Source: Diplodia intermedia (lineage: Eukaryota; Ascomycota; Dothideomycetes; Botryosphaeriales; Botryosphaeriaceae). Taken from it: a stretch of 64,000 nucleotides of DNA. The position numbers and the translations under genes were made by a program. Position 1 is the stretch's first letter; every line of letters begins with the position of its first letter. The notes beneath the pieces were generated by a model, which saw only the letters and a list, made by a program, of their open reading frames with translations, ran no database searches and was not told the origin of the DNA. The stretch covers positions 1 to 64,000 of the forward strand of contig JAKEKT010000020.1 in the NCBI GenBank assembly GCA_021495925.1, read 5' to 3'. Shown piece by piece: positions 56,456 to 64,000 of the stretch.

Positions 56456-58743
56456 TCACGATGACGACCCGCTTCCGACGATCTTTCCGCCGATGCCCGG
56501 GAAGCCATCCCATTTGGCCCCGGCCGGCATCTTCGGGCGGCCGAAGTTCTCGTCCAGGTCCAGGATGATCTTGAGCGCGTTGCGACTCCGCAGGTACGGC
56601 AGCGGTGCTGTTGCTGCTTGCAGGCCGACTGCCGGTTCCACATGGCCACCGACTCCCTGCCCAGCGGCGGCCGAGCCTGGCATGGGCAACAGCCCCTGCA
56701 GAACTTCGTAGCCGGCGAGCGTGAAACCGAACTGAGGACTCGAACGCATGATACGGGCCGGTCCTCCTTTGAAGAAGGCGCGGAAACCTTCCTGTTGCCA
56801 GATGAGCTTGGCTGCGTGACGCAGCGACGTGTATTGCGCCTCGCCCTTGCGTGCCTCGACCTGCAGACGGGTCTTGATGACGTCGGCCGGAGTTGTGAGG
56901 TAAGCAGCAGGCATACCAGCGATGGCACCGGCGGTCAGGAGCTGGAGCACGCCGAGCTTCTTCTGCGGCGACTCGCCGAAGAAGTCCCTCTTCAGGTGGT
57001 TGTAGGCGGGGAAGTAAATGGCCGAGAAGGGAACTGCACCAACTGTTTAGATTGAAATTGCATCACAACAGTCGCGGATTCAGGATGGACGTACCGTCAC
57101 GAAGCAGGCAGGCGCTTGCGCCCTTATACAGACCGACGAGACCCAGGTTGCGGACAATCCACATCGCCGACCTCTTCGGCGCACCATCGACGTTCTTCGC
57201 GATCTCACCCTGGACCTGCAGGCGAATCTTGACAATCTCCAGAGGGTTGGTGAAAATCTATCGAAGCCGTTAGTCAGGTAGTCCCAAAATTCGGGGTTCA
57301 AACAACTATACGCACCACTTGACAGGCACCGGCCGAACCACCGGCGAGCACCTCCCATCCCCACCAGATGGCTCCGGTCTTCTTGTCCGTGAACTTTCCT
57401 CTGACCAAGTCGTTCACTGTAAGCTTGATAGCCTTCTCCGGCGCAACACCGACGAGCTGAGGCAGCACACCGGCGTACAGACCGCGGAATCCCTCGTTCT
57501 TGATAATCTTCCTGAAACAGTCAATGGAGTTGTTGTACAGACGCTCTCCAACACGCTGGCTCCTCTGGTTCTGCATGCGCGTCTTGACCAAGTCGATGGG
57601 GTAAACCATGAAGGCACCGAAGGCACCAGCCAAACTTCCGAGCGCAAAGTGGTGTATCGACTCCAGGATGTCATGCATGATGGTCTTTGTTTTCGCGAAG
57701 GCCTTGGTGCCAGTATCGCTCACAAGGTCCGTACCGCGCTCAATGTAGATGTGCCACGAGGGATCGAGGACTTTGGCGAAGTCGGCAAGACTAAGCTTGC
57801 CGGAGGGCTCGTCAAGACCAGCAAAGTGGAAAAGAATGTCGGCCTCCATTGGCGTGAAAAGAGAGAAGCGGGTGATACGGGCAGCCTCGTTCAGGAAGTC
57901 TGAGCGAGTGATCTTGCCGTCGCTGCTCTTGTTGGTCGCATTGCGAATGATGAGCTCGACAAGATCCATCTCGCGGATCATGTTTTGAAATGCGCGCACG
58001 TTGGCGTAAGAGATCTTGCTGCCGGCGGAGATGTTGCAAAGGGTGTGCAGGTTGTCCAACAGGTGGTCGGAGAGCTTGTGACCAGCGGTGCTCTGGATGA
58101 TGCGCTGGAATTCCTCGGGCTCGATGTAGCCGTCGCCGTTCTTGTCAAAGTGCAAGAAAGCCTGCCTGACCTTCTCTCCCTGCAATCCGCGCAGCATCTG
58201 AGAGAACTGCGGGTACGTCATAGTGTGACGCTTGTTCTTGCGGCCAATGTATAACGACGCCCACTCGGAGCTCCAGTCGAAAGGCAAGGCATCGTCACCC
58301 TTGTGCTTGTTGTAGAGGTCCAGGAAGACGTCGAACTTGACCAGGCCGGTCCCCTCGACGTCGAAGAGACGGAAGGCGATCTCGTACTCGGCATCGGGCT
58401 TCGAAATCAGGTTGTCGAAGTTCCTCCAGTCGTGGAGAGTGACGCGGCCGCTCTTCTTGCGATCCGCAACGTCGAAGAGGATGCCATACTGGTCGCGCTT
58501 GATTTTGTGCTGTTCTGTGCATCAACATGCCGCCGGTTAGAGGGTTCGGATGAGGGGCCGTACGTAGTCTTCGCTCGTCGGCGCGACGGCCTCGATGAAC
58601 TGGTCGCGGCCCAGATAGTGTTCGCCCGAAGCCTCATCCTTGATCGCATGGCGGAAAAAGGTTTGTCTCGCCTGCTCGCTGAGCTTGGGTTCCTCGGTCG
58701 AGCCGAGGAGGGCCTCGGTGACGGATTCCTTGACGGAGGCCAT
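56456..58743 (-). CDS. AGC1: Mitochondrial aspartate/glutamate carrier with EF-hands (Agc1/aralar type)
   Basis: Exchanges aspartate and glutamate across the inner mitochondrial membrane and feeds the malate-aspartate shuttle. Exons 58743-58564, 58509-57316, 57257-57095 and 57033-56456 give 704 residues. The N-terminal half carries EF-hand-like repeats, one canonical (DKNGDGYIEPEE) and others degenerate. The C-terminal half has three carrier repeats, each with a signature: YPIDLVKTRMQ, NPLEIVKIRLQ and TPADVIKTRLQ. The last 80 or so residues after LQGLLPMPG form a Gly/Pro-rich extension with a moderately conserved AGAKWDGFPG. Two-domain layout and length fit the calcium-regulated class rather than the short yeast Agc1. 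Confidence 0.93.
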
Positions 58744-60128
58744 GGTTGCAGTCGCGGGAGGAGAGGGCGCGACAATTGACAGGTATGAGTGTTCGGGGGT
58801 GCGGTCAGAGGGAAAACGCACGGGGCGGGACAGTCTGGGGAACTCGGGCGCGAAAGTTCTCGTGCACTTTACAGCGTGTTCGCGCGTGTGGCTAGGGTAA
58901 AATTAGTAGGCGCTAGTCGGATAGCTCCGGAGCCGCGGAGGAAAGTGCGCGCCCTGCGGCTCAGCTTGGCGAGGGTGGGAGAGAGGGCGGGCGTTGATCA
59001 GACGCGGGCGAGCGGGCGGGCGTCCGTTGCGGCTGTCCGGAGGAGCAACGTGGATCGTGGGCGGGTGACGATGCGGCCGCGCAGGGTTGGCTTTTTTTTG
59101 TTCTGCAAGCGCGGGTGATCTAAGATCGCAGTCGCGGTGCAGCCAGCAGCCAGGGTCCTGCCACGGCTGCAATCGGTACCTGGCGCCCTAGCTGCCCTAG
59201 ATCTGGCTTCTAGACGCACGTAAACCTCGCGGTCGCACGGTCGTAGCCAGTGTACCGCGCACCGCCGGGCTGGGCAATGGTACGCGCCAGGCATGCCTGT
59301 GAGGCTCTGGAGGGGATTGGGTTCCCGGAGAAGTGCATATCCAGGGCGGTTCACGTGCGGCTCCGGTGGGTGGTACGACGAAGCCCACATTTCCGCGCCG
59401 ACTGCGGAGCTGGAGCCCGGGGGCGGTGAGGGCGCGTCACTCGGCCGCTGCGGTCAAGTGCCGTCCTCCACGCGCCCGCCGCCAACACCACGAAGCAAAG
59501 TCGCCATCTCCCCAGATTGCGCTTCCCGCTGTCTGGGGGCGCAGGTGGCGGCTGCAGGGCCGTGATATCACCAAAACCGGGACGTTTCTTGGCCTTTGAA
59601 GATCTTGCTCGTGCAAGCCCAAGCTGAGTCGCTTATTCGAGCCTTTACACGCTTATACCGAGCAGATCGTGTTGATCCTGACCAGCCCGGCCGGTTTTCG
59701 TGCGCTCAAGAGGAATGTTGTGTGTCACGCGAACCTCTTCTCTCTCGTAATCACCAACCCCTTCACTCCACATCTTTGGCCCGCCGGTCACATTGCGGGG
59801 TCAGCTGGAGAATAGACGGATAACGCAAACGGTCAAGGCTCCATTTTGATTGGTCGACTTACAGCTATATTAATTTTGCCCTGTTATGGTGTTGGTTCCC
59901 CGTCGACAACACCGCCTCGCAGTTTCGCTCCACACAACCATCGCCAATGGCCTGTAGAGTCGCCTGTCATGTTGCAAATGTATAAAGTGTCACACAAGAG
60001 TTTGGATCATCCCGACCTCATATCATTAGGGAAGAAAGTGGCATCGTTAGCCCAAAGAAGAATGAGCAAGCCCATGCAGAAAAAGAAGCTGAACGGGCTT
60101 GACCAAATAACAAAACGCCCCCAGCAAA
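58744..60128. other. Intergenic region, 1.4 kb
   Basis: Upstream region of the carrier gene and 3' flank of the MFS transporter. ORFs are short and unsupported; the left half is very G+C rich, the right half (59850-60110) A+T-richer. Confidence 0.5.
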
Positions 60129-62296
60129 TTAACCAACCCTCCCCATCACCTTCTCCTCTTCCCCGCCGCCACCGACCCTCAGCGTCTCCGTACTGCTCCC
60201 CGCACTAACCCCCGCGCCACCGGCGACCATCTTCTCGCTCATCGCCGCCGAGTACTCGGCGAACTTGCTGCGCGCCCTCAGGCGGGGCCCGTACTTCAGC
60301 AGCACCCAGGGGCTGACGCAGAAGACGGTGGCGATGGCGGCGAGCACGCTGGCGGCGGCGTTGGCGCCCATGCGCTCGAACATGGGCTCGGCGAAGAGCG
60401 GGAACGCGGCGGCGCAGAGGGCGCGCAGCAGCGACAGCGCCGAGAAGGCGGATGCCGCGTACATGCTGTACACGTCGGCCATGTAGCCGCATCTGCAAAG
60501 GGGTGGGGTTCAACCGTCAGTCGTCGTCGTTCGTTTCGTTTTCGTTTTCGGAAGAGGAGGGAGGGAGGGAGGGAGAGAAGGAAAGGAGGTGTATAGATAT
60601 ATCCTTACAAGACGGAATCGAGATCGTTGATGGCGAACCCCACCGGCACGAGCGCGGCCATCGACACCATCAGCGGCGCCTGCGGCACCAGCGGCGGGAT
60701 CGTCCACGCAAACACCCAGAATCCCATGGCCAGCGCCGGCACCGCGACGGCGAACGACGTCAGCTTGCGCTCCGGCGGCACGCCGTCGGCGTTGAGCTCG
60801 CGGAAGCGCCGCGCGTCGGCGGCGCGGAACGGCAGCGAGAAGAAGAGGCCGAGGATGAGCGGCAGGAAGGCGAGCGAGGACGTCGTGTGCGGGTCCGTCA
60901 GGTTGTAGCTCGGCGACGAGTAGACGATGGTGAGGCCCTCGGTCAGGCCGTAGATCATGGCGAAGGAGATGGCGTTGAGCGCGGAGCAGAGGAGGACGAT
61001 GGGCTCGGTGAAGAGCAGGCGGAGCGGCCGGATGAGCGTGTCGGTCAGGAAGGCGTTGAGGGAGGGGACGGCGTCTGGATTGTCGATGCGGAGGGGAATG
61101 GCCCCCTCGGAGCCATTGGTGAGAGCGAGGATTTCGTCGAGCTTTTGCTGAAGGAGCCGTGTGGAGCGAGATTCACGGAGGAATAGCGTAAGGATGAAGC
61201 AGACGACCATGATGATTGCTGAGATCCAAAAGACCCAGCGCCTTCTCAACAGTCAGCGTGAATCAGCAGTAAAGAGTCGGGGATAAACAGAAACCAGAAG
61301 AGCTGCCCAGCAGTGGAAAGCATTCTTCCCAAAGGCCAATCAACGTCCTGAAACGGTGATGGATAGCTCGCCTTTTACCATATTATGCAAAAAGAGAGCA
61401 AAAGGGGACGCATCACTTACCAGCCCAGATATCTGGTGATGTAGCTTCCGTAAATAGGTCCGAACAACACGCCCACATTCGACGCCGTGGTCCAGGCCGC
61501 AACCGTCCAGATGCGTTGCTTCTCGTCGAACATGTCCTCCAAGCTCCCCGGTGCCACCGTCGCCGGCACGGAGCTCACCATGCCCGCCGCGAAACGAGCG
61601 AAGATGAGGCACGCCACCGATCCTTTCAGCTGCGGCGGAACGACGGCCACGAGGACGCAAAAGACTGAACAGAGCAATGGGGCGGCGATGTAGACAAGTT
61701 TGCGGCCGAAGGTCTCGGAAATGGGTGGCAGGAAAATGCCGCCCACACCCTCGCCGAGCAGGAAGCTGTATCATCCGCGCGAAATATGTCAGTCATTGGA
61801 TCGTGCCTTGCCGATACGAACGAGATGCTCTAGCGGAGACAACGTACGCAGAGGTGAAGGCGAAATAGCCTAGGGTCTTTTCATAGCCGTATTCGGAGCG
61901 TGCTTGGTCTGACACGGCGGACTGAGTGACGGAGATGCGTGTGAGCTGGCTAGTTCGTGGGCGATAATGCCGCGCGCTTGCGGTGTGGGGTTTCGCTGCG
62001 GGATTTTCAAACTTACACCTACGGTGCTCATAAGGGTCCTGCCATTTCCGTCGACGGTCAGTCAAATTCACGCACGAGGAACTAAAGGAAGAGTGGTTTA
62101 CTGACATGAGCAGCTCTAACATTATGATTAATCCCGCGTCGTACAGTTTCCTATTCGAGTCCCAGTTGCGGGGGTGATGACGGCTATCTGCGGACCAGCG
62201 CAGGTGCTGGTCAGCGCCGATCTCAAGGCCATGCTTCTCTAGAAGATCGTCCAAATCGGGCGTTGAAACCACGTCGTTGTCGTTGTAATTTGCCAT
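60129..62296 (-). CDS. MFS transporter, DHA1-like drug:H+ antiporter
   Basis: Twelve-helix plasma-membrane transporter of the major facilitator superfamily; the substrate cannot be named. Exons 62296-62106, 62038-62017, 61921-61848, 61765-61421, 61241-60609 and 60492-60129 give 542 residues. The second exon is 22 nt. Splicing restores TLMSTVG-SAVSDQ, YFAFTSAFLLGEGVGG, YLGW-RWVFWIS and the last-exon GYMADVYSMYAASA. The motif A position reads PISETFGRKLVY, and the antiporter motif C region reads GVLFGPIYGSYIT. The N terminus (about 70 residues) is cytosolic, with HPRNWDSNRK before TM1; the C terminus is Gly/Glu-rich. It resembles the Tpo1-like polyamine/drug exporters, at low confidence. The last intron contains a GAGG repeat. 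Confidence 0.88.
60555..60576 (+). repeat. GAGG/GGGA microsatellite in an intron
   Basis: Purine run of GAGG units inside the last intron (60493-60608) of the MFS gene; on the coding strand it forms part of a long pyrimidine tract before the acceptor. Confidence 0.85.
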
Positions 62297-64000
62297 CTTC
62301 GATTCGAATCGGCTATCTTGACCTCATCAAGAGGCTGCAAAAGAGTGTAAGAAGATGGAGACAACTAGTGTAAAGAGCGTTGAGAGGTGGAAGGGAACGT
62401 TGAGATACTGGTGCCTATGGAATATACTCGTCAAACCGACAAGGAGAGGAAAACATTGCCTTTGGCTTTGAGGCGCACCGAGTAGCTCGGCACCTACTCC
62501 TCGAGTGGACAAGCCATACACATCGTGGGTAGCTGAAGAAAAGCCCAAGAAATCTAGCCCAGCGCCGCATCTATACATAGCTTCAAAGTCTCACGGGAGC
62601 GTTGCGGCAAGGCGCTGGGCTGAACAGACGCGTGGCTACAACTGAATTTCACCGTGCATGCGCCCCGATTGATCGAGTAATTCGCAGGGCTGAAGCAAAA
62701 GAACAGTTCGGATTGTCCTAGCTCACCATTAGCGCAGCCTCTCATTCGTCAGCCTTCCGTCCTTCATCAAAGCTCGTGCACGCCACGATCTCCGCATCGC
62801 GGTTGTATCCGCACTCCTCCATTCAGGGACCAGCGTGGTGCGCAGGGAGTTACCGTTGTGACTGTGCACTGGCCTGACGCAGCTGGAGAATTCCGCAGCG
62901 CACAGATCAGAAGCACGTTGACGCGGCTCTCAGCGATCTGATTCACCTGCTGATCATCTCGAGGCAGATCGCATTCGCGTTGTCGATCCATATGCGAGAA
63001 AACTGTCATAGTCTGAACCATGATGGCTCTTGTTGAGGGATATTCTGCACGCGATGGCTCTAGCAAGTCAGAGCCAAAGGAGGAAAAAAAAAGGACTAAG
63101 GCGTGTGATCTGTTGACGGTACACCGGTGCGTATGATGAAGCACTCGGCGGAACCATAGCGAGAAGGCTGGTGAAAGTGGCTGGTGCACGCTATATCGAT
63201 TCGCCCACGATGCCCTTCTGCATTAAGCGACGGATTAAATTGACTAGCAGGGGGATCCTGAACGCTACCTTATTGGCGTTGGCAAACGTCAGTTACGCGG
63301 GCCCAGATGCAGTGCATGCTGACAGGATTTGTAAGACTTCATACCAGCTCTCTGAACTTGGGGGCAACTTGACTCACGGTGAATCCTGTCTAGCGTCCGC
63401 CACGATGGAGTGTGATAATTTTCAAGGCAGTCATTGAAAGAAGCAGCTGGCGGCCATCAGACTGTCATAGTCAAGCAAAGGCCGTCCAGTGTGGTCGATC
63501 TCAAGACAAACCCGCAGCAATATTTCATGTGCGTGCGGTCGCGGCAGCTGATCGTTGGGTGGATTCGGACTGGGGTCGAAGCGGCAATCGAGCCTTTTCC
63601 CCCCTATCCGGGGAGTAGCTGGCGGTTGCGCTAGCCACTGCGGCTGCTGTGGATCAGCCGCAAAGCTTGGCCCTCTGACAAACCGAAATGGCATATCCGC
63701 GCGAATTCTGCTCTCGCTTACAGGCACAACTTGCCCTTACTCTCTGCATCCATGTCGATCGAGAGCTTCTTCGGGCAAATCCCTCAAGACAATCCCGTGC
63801 AGACGAGGCGGCCGGGCCGCAACCGGACGCCTCACCAACTTCCACACTCACGGCGTCGCCGGGGCGCCAAGCGTCGGGCAGCCTGCCATGTTGCCCAGTT
63901 GCTCCACGTGGTTAGCCAAACAGCGCATGGAGCGTGGCTGGGCTCAGGGGATGGGATGGAGCAATTCTCCTATAGACACGTACCACGCTAGACCAGTCTA
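62297..64000. other. Right-edge intergenic region, 1.7 kb
   Basis: Upstream region of the MFS gene, running to the window edge. Only short ORFs without domains on either strand. A gene beginning beyond 64000 could have its promoter here, but I see no exon. Confidence 0.5.

Noticed and set aside
1..64000. tRNA, rRNA, CRISPR, insertion sequence, prophage or polyketide/NRPS cluster
   Set aside because: Looked for B-box-type tRNA sequences, direct-repeat arrays, transposase motifs and synthase domains by eye and saw none. A tRNA scan would settle the first point.

Overview
The window is nuclear DNA of a filamentous ascomycete (Pezizomycotina). The genes are split by short introns, mostly 47-120 nt, with GT..AG ends and CTAAC/CTGAC-type branch sites. 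The gene set includes a Gel-type glucanosyltransferase, a GH53 galactanase, a SAT4/Pth11-type rhodopsin-like membrane protein, an external NADH dehydrogenase with an EF-hand, and an Anp1/Van1-type mannosyltransferase. I cannot fix the class from sequence alone; Dothideomycetes is a guess. I rebuilt exon structures by hand and checked that the exon lengths of every model keep one reading frame.

Layout. 0-8 kb: longin R-SNARE (cut by the left edge), rhodopsin-like 7-TM protein, secreted galactanase. 8-17 kb: large Arf-GEF with a Sec7 domain (Gea/GBF1), then an Anp1-type Golgi mannosyltransferase carrying a 14-unit pentapeptide repeat. 17-19.3 kb: head-to-head DNA polymerase delta subunit 4 and scavenger decapping enzyme. 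20-25.2 kb: GPI-anchored GH72 enzyme, quinone oxidoreductase, tautomerase-like enzyme. 25.9-32 kb: a 52-residue membrane microprotein divergent from the ribosome-biogenesis factor Esf1, then the NADH dehydrogenase. 33-41 kb: an unrecognised protein divergent from AP-3 beta, and a P/Q/Y-rich low-complexity protein divergent from the Ppg1 phosphatase. 42.5-46.5 kb: Gid8 divergent from uridine kinase. 47-54.5 kb: a decayed flavin amine oxidase, about 5 kb without a convincing gene, and a C2H2 zinc-finger protein. 56.4-62.3 kb: aspartate/glutamate carrier and an MFS transporter. The last 1.7 kb has no gene I can support.

The content is mainly conserved housekeeping: vesicle traffic (R-SNARE, Gea, AP-3), cell-wall and mannan synthesis (Anp1, Gel), mRNA and nucleotide salvage (Dcs1, Urk1) and mitochondrial redox/transport (Nde, Agc1). 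Five pairs of neighbours are head to head with 281-790 bp between start codons and probably share promoters. I see no secondary-metabolite cluster, intact transposon, CRISPR array, tRNA or rRNA gene. I did not find a clear undescribed multi-gene system. The items most worth a second look are the 52-residue two-intron microprotein, the repeat tail on the mannosyltransferase, the start-codon-only exon of Gid8, the amine oxidase relic with transition-type damage, the low-complexity protein at 38.6-40.6 kb, and the 5 kb gene-poor stretch.
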